Source of the DNA: an uncultured Azospirillum sp.
GTDB taxonomy: Bacteria; Pseudomonadota; Alphaproteobacteria; RF32; CAG-239
Length of the DNA stretch: 30,220 nt
Reading direction: 5' to 3'
NCBI GenBank assembly: GCA_900539605.1
Contig: UQCS01000017.1
Span: 1 to 30,220 of the forward strand
Numbering within the stretch: position 1 is the stretch's first letter; each line of letters opens with the position of its first letter. The notes beneath the pieces are model-generated. The model saw only the letters and a program-made list of their open reading frames with translations, was not told the DNA's origin and searched no databases. The position numbers were made by a program, and so were the translations under genes. This document shows positions 7,677 to 16,266 of this stretch, in pieces.

Positions 7677-7706
7677 AAAAGCGTTGCCGGCATCAGCAAC
7701 GCTTTT
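7677..7706 (-). terminator. Intrinsic terminator, probably bidirectional
   Basis: AAAAGCGTTGC (7677-7687) pairs perfectly with GCAACGCTTTT (7696-7706) across an 8-nt loop. It lies just past the end of the small membrane protein gene, closing the long minus-strand gene series. Confidence 0.8.
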
Positions 7707-7722
7707 CTTTCAACATACCTTT

Positions 7723-8181
7723 CTAGGCGTTCTCATTATCCTTCTCAGTGTTCCAAGTCCCATCAAGTTCTTTGAGCAATGCTTCAAACACTTCGGCCAA
7801 CGCACGTTTCTCGTCACGGGAAAAACATACACTTTCAGCTTGTTCACGATAAGAGAGGACTTTGCTCTCCAAACTTCGTTTAAACATAGCCTCCCGCTCG
7901 GGCTTAAGATACCTAAAGAAGATGAGCGAATGGATTTCCTCCAGCAAAGCATCGATCTTAATCCGATCTAATTCAAGCTGTTGCTGGCTTTCCTCCACTT
8001 TTTGGGCAAGCAGGCCAGCTTCGGCTAACTCGGAAAGAAATTGCAGCCCTTTTTGGCAGCAGTAGTTCTCCCGTTGACAATCTTTGCTGCAAGAGCATTT
8101 CGGACATCGGTACAAACGGATGCTGACAACCACCAGCGCAATCACTAAGACGCCGATCAAAAGAATGACATTCATATCCAT
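7723..8181 (-). CDS. Small Cys-rich single-pass membrane protein, function unknown
   Basis: This protein of about 152 residues begins with a strongly hydrophobic segment (VILLIGVLVIALVVVSI). A short cysteine cluster follows (RCPKCSCSKDCQRENYCC), and the rest is a charged helical domain likely to form a coiled coil. The Cys pattern could bind metal, but I recognise no family. Two in-frame ATGs (8181 and 8175) are possible and neither has a clear ribosome site; the longer open frame overlaps the preceding phosphoesterase gene and is less likely. It ends at a good terminator. Confidence 0.6.
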   Translation of the reverse strand: MDMNVILLIGVLVIALVVVSIRLYRCPKCSCSKDCQRENYCCQKGLQFLSELAEAGLLAQKVEESQQQLELDRIKIDALLEEIHSLIFFRYLKPEREAMFKRSLESKVLSYREQAESVCFSRDEKRALAEVFEALLKELDGTWNTEKDNENA

Positions 8182-8210
8182 AACATTAATAATTTTAGTT
8201 TGTCTTATAT

Positions 8211-9440
8211 TTATACCTTTTTTACATCCAAAATGCAAGCCTGTTCTGAACCGTTGGCCGGCAAAATTTCAAACGACGGCCGTTTGACTGTCTCTCGCGA
8301 CGCCACAACCGGTCTGAGGCGGATCAAGGTCATATCCGACGGCGCCAGCAGCCGCATCGGCGGCCCCCAATAACCGGCACCGCGCGAGATATACAGCTTT
8401 CCGCCCGGCAGTTCATACAGCCCTGCCAGATAATGGTTAACATATTTCACCGGCAGATGAAACGGAAAAATCTGACCGCCGTGAGTATGTGCCGAAAGCT
8501 GCAGATCAAAACCGCGCTCAATGTACTCTGACGCATTGATCGGGTTGTGTGCCAGCAAAATCTTATAATCATATTCCGACGCCCGATCCAGAATATGCTC
8601 ATACCCGGCCTTGTCGCGCAATACCGGCAAGTCGGGAATTCCTGCCAGATACAACGGCAAATCGGCAATTTGTTGCCCTTCTCCCGCCAACCAGACAATG
8701 TTCATCTCCTGAATTTGCTGCTGAATCGCCGCCAGGCCGTTATACAACTCGTGATTGCCGGGCGCAAAATAGACCCCGTAGCGGCTTTTAAGCCGTTTCA
8801 ATTCCGCCAGCTGCGGCATAATCGTCTCTACCCGGTCGTCGACAATGTCTCCCGGCATCACAATTAAATCGGCCTGTTGTGCATTTGCCAGATCAACCAT
8901 TTCGGCAAACCAACGCACCGGTTTGCTGCGGTCAATATGCATATCGTTAATTTGCAGCAACGTGATTTCACGGTCAATCTTTGGAGTTTCAATCACCACC
9001 TCCGTAATCCGCGGCGTCTTAATCCCCTCGTAAAGCGCATAAAAAGAAAGCACGACCGCCAAGGTCAGCGTTACCAGGTTGGCTGCCGTCAAAACGCTCA
9101 GGTTGATCGGGCTCCAGACTGCAGACGCCTGTCCGCGCCAACGGGCAAAGCCGTATGCCAGCCCCCACAAAACATCGCGAAATAACAATAAGGCAAATAA
9201 AATAAAGGCAAAACCAAACAGAAAATAGCTTACCCCGGCCACCGTATTGTAAAGCGGGCCTTCCAGCCACCCCTTGCGGCGTATCAGCCCCAAAATCATC
9301 GGCGCCGACCACATCAGCCACAAAAGGACAAAAACCAGAACTTTCCACCACACAGAAATATTGTTATAGCCGCACAACGTCCGGGCGCTTAAGAGCGCTC
9401 CGACGGTAGCAACCGTTAAAAAGGCAAGAATAAAATACAA
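8211..9440 (-). CDS. Membrane-anchored metallophosphoesterase (YkuE/YaeI type)
   Basis: This 409-residue protein has about four N-terminal membrane helices (residues 1-150) and a calcineurin-like phosphoesterase domain. The metal-site motifs are visible in order: NDMHID (DxH), PGDIVDD (GDxxD), GNHE, LLAHNP and SAHTHGGQ (usually GHTHGGQ; Ser replaces the first Gly). Relatives with this build act on phospholipid or UDP-diacylglucosamine-type substrates at the membrane, but substrate is not predictable here. The start is the ATG at 9440, behind AAGGAGG. It follows the DUF4167 gene by 27 bp. Confidence 0.87.
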   Translation of the reverse strand: MYFILAFLTVATVGALLSARTLCGYNNISVWWKVLVFVLLWLMWSAPMILGLIRRKGWLEGPLYNTVAGVSYFLFGFAFILFALLLFRDVLWGLAYGFARWRGQASAVWSPINLSVLTAANLVTLTLAVVLSFYALYEGIKTPRITEVVIETPKIDREITLLQINDMHIDRSKPVRWFAEMVDLANAQQADLIVMPGDIVDDRVETIMPQLAELKRLKSRYGVYFAPGNHELYNGLAAIQQQIQEMNIVWLAGEGQQIADLPLYLAGIPDLPVLRDKAGYEHILDRASEYDYKILLAHNPINASEYIERGFDLQLSAHTHGGQIFPFHLPVKYVNHYLAGLYELPGGKLYISRGAGYWGPPMRLLAPSDMTLIRLRPVVASRETVKRPSFEILPANGSEQACILDVKKV

Positions 9441-9467
9441 GGCTTACCTCCTTATGAAAGGTGTTGT

Positions 9468-10049
9468 TTAAGACGTTGCGGCAATAGTCCGACGGCGATA
9501 AACCCGTTTGGGCGCCGGTGCCGATGTTTCGGCAGTCTGATCTTTTTCGGCGTTGTTTTCTGCCTTAGCTTCATCGGCCTTGGCATGACTGATTTCAATA
9601 ATCTTAAAAGACTTTCGCACTTCGCGGCGCGGCGTTTTGGCAACATTGTCACCGGCGACCGACGCTGTCTCGGCGGCAGCGGCAACCGGCGCTGCAATCT
9701 CAGGCTGATCCGCAACCGTTTTTTCCGTCGGCGCTTCCGCGGCCGTTGTTTCGGCATTGTCGCGGTTCTCCACCGTTTCGGCCGGCATCGCCTGGCGCTG
9801 CTGATTTTTGCGCTCGTTGATTTCGGTTACAATTTTGCGGTAATGCTCGGCATATTGACGGAAAATTTCCGCATTTACATAGTCGTTGTTGCTTTGCGCG
9901 TCTTTGGCAAAGTCATTGTAACGTTTGATCAGGTCCAACGCGGTGCCACATATTTTTCCGGCAATCGAATTGCTGTCAAATTTATAGTTAAGGGAATAAA
10001 TTGTATTGTTGCTGCTGTTATTGCGATATTTGTTATTCGTTTTTTTCAT
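9468..10049 (-). CDS. DUF4167 domain protein
   Basis: The first 90 residues match the DUF4167 pattern: a basic, Asn-rich start, then SLNYKFDSNSIAGKICGTA and a helix pair with NNDYVNAEIFRQYAEHY. The rest is an Ala/Glu/Thr-rich disordered tail with a basic end (KRVYRRR). This family is nearly confined to alphaproteobacteria and typically sits directly after prmC, as here. A role in RNA or ribosome biology has been suspected from context, but none is shown by the sequence. The 160-bp gap to prmC contains a TATAAT (minus strand, near 10113) without a good -35 box. Confidence 0.85.
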   Translation of the reverse strand: MKKTNNKYRNNSSNNTIYSLNYKFDSNSIAGKICGTALDLIKRYNDFAKDAQSNNDYVNAEIFRQYAEHYRKIVTEINERKNQQRQAMPAETVENRDNAETTAAEAPTEKTVADQPEIAAPVAAAAETASVAGDNVAKTPRREVRKSFKIIEISHAKADEAKAENNAEKDQTAETSAPAPKRVYRRRTIAATS

Positions 10050-10209
10050 ATATGTACCGTAAACACCTGGTTAAAGAGCGCCAAAAACAGGGCCACTCCG
10101 GTCAAATTGTCATTATAAAGTTTGGTTTGGAAACAAAAAACGCCGATTATCATAGTCATCAAATAAGCGTTACACAGGGAATAATACAGATTTTTTTACG
10201 AATTGCAAA

Positions 10210-11043
10210 TTATTTTTTTAAAATTACACAACGTTTTATCCCGCCAAGATCCGTCAAAACCTTCAGCCCCTGCCAACCGGCCCCTTCAAAAACCGCGACA
10301 ACCTCCTCAGCCTGTCCGATCCCGACTTCCAACACCAAAAAACCGTTCCGATTCAACCATCCGCCCGCCGCCTGCGCAATCTGCCGATAGTGGTCCAAGC
10401 CGTCAATGCCGCCGTCCAGCGCCGTCAACGGATCATAATTCCGCACCTCCGGCGCCAGACCGGTTATCTCTGCACTTGGAATATAAGGCGGATTGCTGAT
10501 GATCAAATCAAAGCGTTCTTCCAGATAATCGTTAAAATAATCAAATTCAACCAGCCGCACCCGGTTTTCTACCTGCAGCCGCCGAGCATTCTCCGCCGCC
10601 ACTTCCAAAGCCGCCGTTGATTTGTCGGCTCCGGTTCCCGCAAGCCGGGGACAATCGGCTAGCAGGCTCAAAAGCAAGCAGCCGGAACCGACCCCCAATT
10701 CCAACACTGAAGACAGTTTGTGTTCATTGATCAACTGCAACGCCGCCTCGACCAGCACTTCGCTGTCCGGGCGCGGGCTCAGCACCCGACCGTCCACCGT
10801 AAAAGTATATTTGTAGAAATCCCGGCAGCCCAGAATCTTATCAAGCGGCTCATGATTGAGACGCCGGCACAACAACTTTTCCGCTGCCTCCCGGCAAACC
10901 GGGTCAGGTTCCAATCCCGGATCAAGGGTTTCAGGCTGCTGTCCGTTCGCCCGCGCCAACAAAAGGCGGGTTTCCAACCGCGGAGAAGTTATTCCGGCGG
11001 CAGCCAGACGCCGCACCGTTTGATTGAAGAAACTTTCTTTCAT
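10210..11043 (-). CDS. prmC: PrmC/HemK release-factor glutamine N5-methyltransferase
   Basis: PrmC methylates the Gln of the GGQ motif in peptide-chain release factors. This 277-residue protein has the N-terminal helical domain, the AdoMet-binding motif LELGVGSG, and the diagnostic NPPY motif (SNPPYIP) that holds the target glutamine. Length is normal. The usual partner prfA is not adjacent; instead rpoH and a small ORF precede it. The start at 11043 has a weak ribosome site and lies 6 bp after the small ORF, so coupling is likely. Confidence 0.92.
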   Translation of the reverse strand: MKESFFNQTVRRLAAAGITSPRLETRLLLARANGQQPETLDPGLEPDPVCREAAEKLLCRRLNHEPLDKILGCRDFYKYTFTVDGRVLSPRPDSEVLVEAALQLINEHKLSSVLELGVGSGCLLLSLLADCPRLAGTGADKSTAALEVAAENARRLQVENRVRLVEFDYFNDYLEERFDLIISNPPYIPSAEITGLAPEVRNYDPLTALDGGIDGLDHYRQIAQAAGGWLNRNGFLVLEVGIGQAEEVVAVFEGAGWQGLKVLTDLGGIKRCVILKK

Positions 11044-11049
11044 CCGGTT

Positions 11050-11259
11050 TCAGACTTCCGAACTCTGAAACGGATTGACAAAGATATTGTTTTTTTTGAT
11101 TTTGCGAACTTTTTTAATTCGTTCTTCCATCCGTTCCTGCATGCCGTCAAGCGATTCCGAAGGGGAGAAATTGTCGCGGAATTCCAGCCCCCTGATTTCG
11201 GCAGTCGCAATTTCGCCGCTAAACTCAAATTCTTGTGGCTTTTCTTTTTTCTTCAGCAT
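11050..11259 (-). CDS. Small conserved-looking hypothetical protein
   Basis: This 69-residue ORF fills the gap between rpoH and prmC and is flanked by short gaps (16 and 6 bp), which supports translation as part of the series. The product is charged, with a Lys-rich start (MLKKKEKPQEFEF) and a basic helix (RMEERIKKVRKIKK). No domain is recognised. AGGG lies 13 bases upstream of the ATG, rather far for a strong site. Confidence 0.5.
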   Translation of the reverse strand: MLKKKEKPQEFEFSGEIATAEIRGLEFRDNFSPSESLDGMQERMEERIKKVRKIKKNNIFVNPFQSSEV

Positions 11260-11275
11260 AAGTCAATTTTCCCTT

Positions 11276-12190
11276 TCAGGCCGTCAGTACGGCGGCGGCT
11301 TCTTCTTTCATCAATGCCGCCAGATGTTCAAACGCCTTTTTCTCAATCTGACGCACACGTTCGCGGCTGACCGCAAATTTGACACCGATATCCTCCAACG
11401 TCTGCGGTTTGTCGGTCAGCATTCGCTCGCGGATGACATACGCCTCGCGGTCCGAAAGCTTTTCCAGACATTTTTGCAGCATTTTATGTTTTTGCGCCGC
11501 TTCCTGCCGGCCCGCCAGCAAGGCTTCCGCATTTTGCCGTTTGTCAACCAGCATATCAATTCTTTCCAGGTCGTCATCCGCATCGCCGATGCTCACATTC
11601 AGCGAAGTATCGCCGCCCAGACGCTGGTTCATCTCCACCACGTCTTTTTCGTCCACCACCAGTTCCGCGGCAATCTGCCGAACCACGGCAGGTTCAAGCG
11701 CCTTATTTTCATAAATGCCCAGCTTGGCTTTGATACGGCCCAGATTGTAGAACAATTTCTTTTGTGCCGCCACGGTACCGATTTTGACCAATGACCACGA
11801 CCGCAAAATAAAATCGTTGATCGCCGCCTTAATCCACCAAATTGCATAAGTGGAAAGACGAACTTTTTTCTCAAGATCAAATTTTTTCACCGCCTGCATC
11901 AGTCCGATGTTGGCTTCGGAAATCAGGTCGGCCAGCGGCAAGCCGTAATGGCGATAGGTCAGTGCAATTTTGGCCGCCAACCGCAGGTGCGAAACCACCA
12001 GTCGGTGCGCTGCTTCCAGATTGTGATTTTGCTTAAAATCAACGATCAGCGCTTTTTCTTCGTCCTCGCTCAATACCGGAAAATTCTTAATCTTCTCAAA
12101 ATACGACACCAAGCCGTTACGATCGGCCAAAACCGGCAGCTGCGCCGATTTATCGATCACCATCACTGAAGAATTTCCGCTCATTGTCAT
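11276..12190 (-). CDS. rpoH: RNA polymerase sigma factor RpoH (sigma-32)
   Basis: This heat-shock sigma factor has about 304 residues. Region 2 reads LADLISEANIGLMQAVKKFD and STYAIWWIKAAINDFIL; region 4 ends with TLEDIGVKFAVSRERVRQIE. The RpoH box that distinguishes the family from RpoD is present as QKKLFYNLG, with the final Arg of the usual form replaced by Gly. Three close starts exist (GTG 12193, ATG 12190, ATG 12184); AGGACAGG just upstream fits 12190 or 12184. A strong promoter lies upstream. It would control chaperones and probably membrane proteases, so it ties in with the hflKC-degP operon. Confidence 0.93.
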   Translation of the reverse strand: MTMSGNSSVMVIDKSAQLPVLADRNGLVSYFEKIKNFPVLSEDEEKALIVDFKQNHNLEAAHRLVVSHLRLAAKIALTYRHYGLPLADLISEANIGLMQAVKKFDLEKKVRLSTYAIWWIKAAINDFILRSWSLVKIGTVAAQKKLFYNLGRIKAKLGIYENKALEPAVVRQIAAELVVDEKDVVEMNQRLGGDTSLNVSIGDADDDLERIDMLVDKRQNAEALLAGRQEAAQKHKMLQKCLEKLSDREAYVIRERMLTDKPQTLEDIGVKFAVSRERVRQIEKKAFEHLAALMKEEAAAVLTA

Positions 12191-12218
12191 CACCTGTCCT
12201 TTTGTTTTACAAAATGTG

Positions 12219-12246
12219 ATTATAGCCTTCTTTTCTATTTTTTCAA
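12219..12246 (-). promoter_or_regulatory. Promoter of rpoH
   Basis: On the minus strand TTGAAA (12241-12246) and TATAAT (12219-12224) are 16 bp apart. The predicted start is about 22-25 bp before the start codon, giving a short leader with no obvious thermosensor structure. Confidence 0.75.
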
Positions 12247-12268
12247 TAGGCTGACCGCAAAAAAACGT

Positions 12269-12880
12269 CTACTCCGCTGTTTTCTCCGTTTCGGTCACCG
12301 GTGTTTCGGCCGTCTCAGCAGCCGGTACCGTGTTTTCTGCCGCCGCATTTTCTTCCGCAACGTCGTTTTTAGCTTCGGGCTGCTCGTCGACATAAAAAAT
12401 CGAAAATTCGTTACCGTTCGCCGCTGCCGGAATAAAATTGAGAATCTGGACCCGGAATCCGTGCCCTTCGGGATAGATCAACAGATAAATATCCGAATTG
12501 CCGCGACACAAACGCAGATTCTCCTCACTGATACGATAATTGACTTTTGTCATTACCAGTTCGCGCGCCACTTCATAGTTGGCGGAATTATCAAAATTCG
12601 CAACCGGGATCTCTTCAAAATCTTTTAGATTTTTGACCATCAACGCCTGTTTGCGGCGACTAATGATGCTGTTGGCCGGATGCGCCTGCTGATATTCTCC
12701 GATTTCGGCGGCAACCGCAGCCAGCATTGACGCCTGGTTGCAGGAAGGAAGCATGGTCGCCGCCGGCTTATCTTCCGCCTTGGGCGCAAAGATAACCACG
12801 TTGATGTCCGAAGCTTCGGTCTGCGCCTGCAGCGAAAACGGCAGGCAAACCGCCGCCAAAATCAGAAAATATTTCAGCAC
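12269..12880 (-). CDS. Secreted protein of unknown function
   Basis: This 203-residue protein has a clear Sec signal peptide (cleavage likely after LQA, about residue 19) and a globular middle with two cysteines (PSCNQAS and RLCRGNSD) that could form a disulfide. It ends in a Glu/Ala/Thr-rich low-complexity tail. It starts at GTG; the ribosome site AGGAG overlaps the stop codon of asnS (TAGGAG), so translation is coupled to asnS. No family is recognised. The acidic tail resembles that of the DUF4167 protein, which may reflect a habit of this genome rather than homology. Confidence 0.75.
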   Translation of the reverse strand: MLKYFLILAAVCLPFSLQAQTEASDINVVIFAPKAEDKPAATMLPSCNQASMLAAVAAEIGEYQQAHPANSIISRRKQALMVKNLKDFEEIPVANFDNSANYEVARELVMTKVNYRISEENLRLCRGNSDIYLLIYPEGHGFRVQILNFIPAAANGNEFSIFYVDEQPEAKNDVAEENAAAENTVPAAETAETPVTETEKTAE

Positions 12881-12892
12881 TTTCGTTTTCTC

Positions 12893-14281
12893 CTAAAAGT
12901 TAACCGACTTCGGCGTCCGCGGGAACGGCAAGACATCGCGTATGTTGCCGATACCGGTTACCAACAGCATCATCCGTTCAAAACCAAGTCCGAAACCGGC
13001 GTGCGGAACCGAACCGTAACGGCGCGAATCCAGATACCATTCGTAATCGGCTTCGGTCATGCCGATTTCTTCAATCCGTTTGACCAAAACATCATATCGT
13101 TCCTCGCGCTGAGAACCGCCGATCAACTCGCCGATCCCGGGCACCAGAACGTCCATTGCCGCCACGGTTTTGCCGTCATCGTTCAAACGCATGTAAAACG
13201 CCTTAATTTCTTTGGGATAGTCACGAACGATAACCGGCCGTTTGAAATATTTTTCAGCCAGAAATCTCTCATGCTCGGTTTGCATATCCACCCCGTATTC
13301 CGGCGCATATTCAAACTTCTCGCCCGAGTTTTTCATAATCTCGATTGCTTCGCTGTAAGTGATGCGGGCAAAGTCGTTATTGACAATTGTATCCAGCGTA
13401 TCTTTGAGACCCGGTGCCACAAATTTTTCAAACAGTTCCAGATCTTCGGCACAGTTTTCCATAATGTGCTTCACACAATAACGGACCATGTCTTCTGCCA
13501 AATTCATGTCATCGGTCAAATCGGCAAAGGCCATTTCCGGTTCAATCATCCAAAATTCGGCCGCGTGACGGGTCGTGTTGGAGTTTTCGGCTCGGAAAGT
13601 CGGACCGAAAGTATAAATGTCTCCCAACGCCGTCGCGTACATTTCGCCGTTAAGCTGTCCCGAAACCGTCAATCGGGCTTCTTTGCCGAAAAAGTCCTGA
13701 GAATAATCGATTTTTCCGTCCGGCGTACGCGGAAGATTGTTCAGGTCCAACGTCGTCACCTGAAACATTTCCCCTGCCCCTTCACAATCCGATGCGGTGA
13801 TGATGGGGGTATGAACATAACGAAAGCCGCGTTCATGGAAAAATTTGTGAATGGCGTACGACAGCTCGGAACGAATACGGAAAGCGGCGCCGTATTTGTT
13901 GGTACGCGGCCGCAAATGGGCAATACTGCGCAAATATTCGTCGGTATGTTTTTTCTTTTGCAGCGGATAGCTGTCATCGGCCAGCCCGTAAATTTCGATC
14001 CGATCGGCCTTAATTTCATATTTCTGGTTGCCGCCCTGTGATGCCACCAGGGCACCGCTTACCGCAACCGAAGAACCGGTCGTGAGTTTTTTGACATCTT
14101 CGTAATTGGGCAGATTGTTGCCGGCAATGATCTGAATGTTCTTCAGACAGGAGCCGTCATTGACTTCGATAAACGAAAAATCTTTGGCGTCACGACGCGT
14201 TCTTACCCATCCTTTTACCAGCACTTCCGGCAAAGGTCTGTCCGAAGACAACAATTTTACAACCTTAGTTCTTTCTGACAT
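12893..14281 (-). CDS. asnS: Asparagine-tRNA ligase
   Basis: This 462-residue class IIb synthetase charges tRNA-Asn. It has an N-terminal OB-fold anticodon-binding domain (VLVKGWVRTRRDAKDFSFIE) and a catalytic core with motif 2 (FGPTFRAENSNTTRHAAEFW) and motif 3 (GFGLGFERMMLLVTG). The ending PFPRTPKSVNF is typical of AsnRS rather than AspRS. Presence of asnS means this organism need not depend on the GatCAB route for Asn-tRNA. The ATG at 14281 has only a weak ribosome site. The downstream secreted-protein gene is coupled to it. Confidence 0.96.
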   Translation of the reverse strand: MSERTKVVKLLSSDRPLPEVLVKGWVRTRRDAKDFSFIEVNDGSCLKNIQIIAGNNLPNYEDVKKLTTGSSVAVSGALVASQGGNQKYEIKADRIEIYGLADDSYPLQKKKHTDEYLRSIAHLRPRTNKYGAAFRIRSELSYAIHKFFHERGFRYVHTPIITASDCEGAGEMFQVTTLDLNNLPRTPDGKIDYSQDFFGKEARLTVSGQLNGEMYATALGDIYTFGPTFRAENSNTTRHAAEFWMIEPEMAFADLTDDMNLAEDMVRYCVKHIMENCAEDLELFEKFVAPGLKDTLDTIVNNDFARITYSEAIEIMKNSGEKFEYAPEYGVDMQTEHERFLAEKYFKRPVIVRDYPKEIKAFYMRLNDDGKTVAAMDVLVPGIGELIGGSQREERYDVLVKRIEEIGMTEADYEWYLDSRRYGSVPHAGFGLGFERMMLLVTGIGNIRDVLPFPRTPKSVNF

Positions 14282-14397
14282 TTTTAGTTTCCCGTTAAAT
14301 TAATTTTCAATCACCGAATTCCCGGTGCAGTTGCTGCCCGTATCCGGTCGTGCCCAACAATATATAACAGTTAAGTTTATTTGGCAATAGTCCGCCA

Positions 14398-14425
14398 TTG
14401 ACAAAACTCAATCTGTAGATAATAT
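14398..14425 (+). promoter_or_regulatory. Promoter of the SlyB-like lipoprotein gene
   Basis: A consensus TTGACA (14398-14403) and TAATAT (14420-14425) are 16 bp apart, about 38 bp before the start codon. A strong GGAGG ribosome site follows at 14451-14455, consistent with an abundant lipoprotein. Confidence 0.75.
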
Positions 14426-14462
14426 AAAAAGCAGAGTAATTTAACACAGCGGAGGAAAAGGA

Positions 14463-14936
14463 ATGAAAAGATTTGCAATTATCCTGTTATTGCCGATAAT
14501 GGCCGTTTTGGCAGGATGTGCGTCTCAGATCGGTGCCAACCAGTATGACTCGGCAGCGGTCGGATCGGTTAACCGGGTTTTGAAAGGAACAATCGTATCG
14601 GTACGCCAAATTAAGGTTGCCGACAGCGACAATTCGGCAGGAACCGCTATCGGCGGCATTGCCGGCGGTGTGGCCGGTTCTCAGATCGGTAAAGGCAGCA
14701 CAGCCGGAATTCTGGGTGCCGTCGGCGGCGCTTTGATCGGCGGTGCGGCCGGAAACCTTGCTCAACGCGGCTTATCCAGCCAAACCGGTTACGAATATGT
14801 GGTTCAACTGGATAACGGCGGGCTGGTGACCGTCACTCAGGGAAGCGACGTTTTACTGGGAGTCGGTCAGCGCTGTATGGTTCTTTACGGCAGCGGCTCA
14901 GACCGTGCCCGTGTTGTTCCTTATAACGGATACTGA
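14463..14936 (+). CDS. SlyB-like glycine-zipper outer-membrane lipoprotein
   Basis: This 157-residue protein has a lipoprotein signal peptide with lipobox LAGC (Cys about 19). The centre is a glycine-zipper hairpin (GTAIGGIAGGVAGSQIGKGS, then GAVGGALIGGAAG), the hallmark of the SlyB/Rickettsia 17-kDa antigen family. These proteins sit in the outer membrane and help stabilise it under envelope stress. Length and layout fit SlyB. It has its own strong promoter. The next gene begins 2 bp after its stop. Confidence 0.88.
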   Translation: MKRFAIILLLPIMAVLAGCASQIGANQYDSAAVGSVNRVLKGTIVSVRQIKVADSDNSAGTAIGGIAGGVAGSQIGKGSTAGILGAVGGALIGGAAGNLAQRGLSSQTGYEYVVQLDNGGLVTVTQGSDVLLGVGQRCMVLYGSGSDRARVVPYNGY

Positions 14937-14938
14937 GA

Positions 14939-15910
14939 ATGAACGACGACTTCGAAAAAACAGTTCAAGAAATGCAAAGTCTGCAGAAGGCAGCGCTTTT
15001 AACAAGCGCTGCCGATCTTGTTTTGCAGCAATACGTTTTATCGGCACCCGATATGGGAGCCGCCCGGTTTGACTTTTTCTGCCGGACTTTTGCCTGCTGT
15101 GCCGCACGTTCGGAAAATATCGGTTATTATGCCGCCGAGCTGGCACTGGCACGACGCGCCATGCTGAAAAACGGCAAAGATCATCCCGAATTGTTTGACG
15201 AAGTGCGGCAACAAGTTTTTTACGGCGATGCCGAAGGGCTGGAAAAACTTATTGGGACGCTGACGGCAACCGTTCCGCCGCGTGCTTTCATAACCCCTGC
15301 TTTCGAAACCCGCACCCGTCAATTTTTGAAAAAACAGGTCATGCATTATTCGTTTACCGACCGGGACATTGCCGGTTTGCAGCAGCAATTGTCGCTTGCG
15401 GCCGCAAATAACCAACTCGCCCGCATTTGGGAAAATGCGGTTGCGGAAATCGGAGAAATTCACCGCCGCAAACGCGAACGCGATTTAGACGGACTTAACC
15501 GGTGGGGCTTTCAATTTCAGAGCGACGATCTGTTGAAAAAGCTTTCTTTCCGCAACACCTACATCAATCTTGCATACGAACGGCTGGTGCGCGAACACGA
15601 GATCAAAAACATACGGCCGGAAGATTATTGCCGTCAGCACCGGTTGAAAGTTCAGAAACAAATCAACGATCTGATCGGCACAACGGACGCCAAAGGCAAG
15701 AGAATTTGCCGCAAATACGCGATTAATAAGGTTTATAAAGCGATTGCTGGACAAGATAAATTTAAACTGCAAAACGTTTGGAAAGCCTTGGAAAAATATC
15801 AGAATGAGAGTTTTCATGCCGAAACGGCAGCCATTTTAACGGCTCTGGACGGCGGTGCCAAAAACCGTGACGTCCGCCTGCCCCGTCGCCCCTCCCCTCA
15901 GTATGATTAG
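14939..15910 (+). CDS. Hypothetical cytoplasmic protein, possible alphaproteobacterial orphan
   Basis: This 323-residue, mostly helical soluble protein has no signal peptide or membrane segment and no motif I recognise. Notable stretches are CCAARSENIG and a basic C-terminal half (KGKRICRKYAINKVYKAI). It starts 2 bp after the lipoprotein stop and lacks a strong ribosome site, so it is probably translated by coupling. Codon use resembles its core neighbours, which argues against recent transfer. Confidence 0.65.
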   Translation: MNDDFEKTVQEMQSLQKAALLTSAADLVLQQYVLSAPDMGAARFDFFCRTFACCAARSENIGYYAAELALARRAMLKNGKDHPELFDEVRQQVFYGDAEGLEKLIGTLTATVPPRAFITPAFETRTRQFLKKQVMHYSFTDRDIAGLQQQLSLAAANNQLARIWENAVAEIGEIHRRKRERDLDGLNRWGFQFQSDDLLKKLSFRNTYINLAYERLVREHEIKNIRPEDYCRQHRLKVQKQINDLIGTTDAKGKRICRKYAINKVYKAIAGQDKFKLQNVWKALEKYQNESFHAETAAILTALDGGAKNRDVRLPRRPSPQYD

Positions 15911-15983
15911 GTTTGTGACAAAAACATCTTTACGGACATGATCAGATTTAAATAAAAAAATTACATAATTGCAAAAAAAATAC

Positions 15984-16012
15984 TTGACCTTTATTTTTTT
16001 TATCTGTATATA
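15984..16012 (+). promoter_or_regulatory. Promoter of tRNA-Glu
   Basis: TTGACC (15984-15989) and TATATA (16007-16012) are 17 bp apart and place the start about 10 bp before the tRNA 5' end. Confidence 0.75.
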
Positions 16013-16028
16013 TGCACCTAGTTCAGAT

Positions 16029-16103
16029 GACCCCATCGTCTAGCGGTTAGGACATCACCCTTTCACGGTGGTAACACGAGTTCGAGTCTCGTTGGGGTCG
16101 CCA
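16029..16103 (+). tRNA. tRNA-Glu (UUC)
   Basis: The acceptor stem GACCCCA (16029-16035) pairs with TGGGGTC (16093-16099). The anticodon stem TCACC/GGTGG encloses the loop CTTTCAC with anticodon TTC at 16062-16064. The T arm (GAGTTCGAGTCTC) is regular, and CCA is encoded (16101-16103). The D arm carries the AGCGGTTAGGAC typical of bacterial tRNA-Glu. Decayed accessory genes begin right after it, which fits the common use of tRNA genes as integration sites, although no duplicated 3' end was noticed. Confidence 0.97.
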
Positions 16104-16109
16104 ATTCAG

Positions 16110-16138
16110 ACGGCAGGTATAGAAATCTGCCGTTTTTC
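16110..16138 (+). terminator. Terminator of tRNA-Glu
   Basis: ACGGCAG (16110-16116) pairs with CTGCCGT (16127-16133), followed by a T-rich tract, 6 bp past the tRNA CCA end. Confidence 0.85.
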
Positions 16139-16266
16139 TTTATTTTCCAAGGCTTTCAGCGAGTTCGAAAATGCATTTTTCAAAAATTGCATTCAAAAAA
16201 ACATCACAGGCTTTTTTTATTGCACTTATTCTCTATTTATAATTTACTTGTAAGGTGGAGAAAATG

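Noticed and set aside
13001..14041. 346-codon plus-strand open frame antisense to asnS
   Set aside because: It lies entirely within asnS, whose motifs are unambiguous; the antisense product has no recognisable domain.
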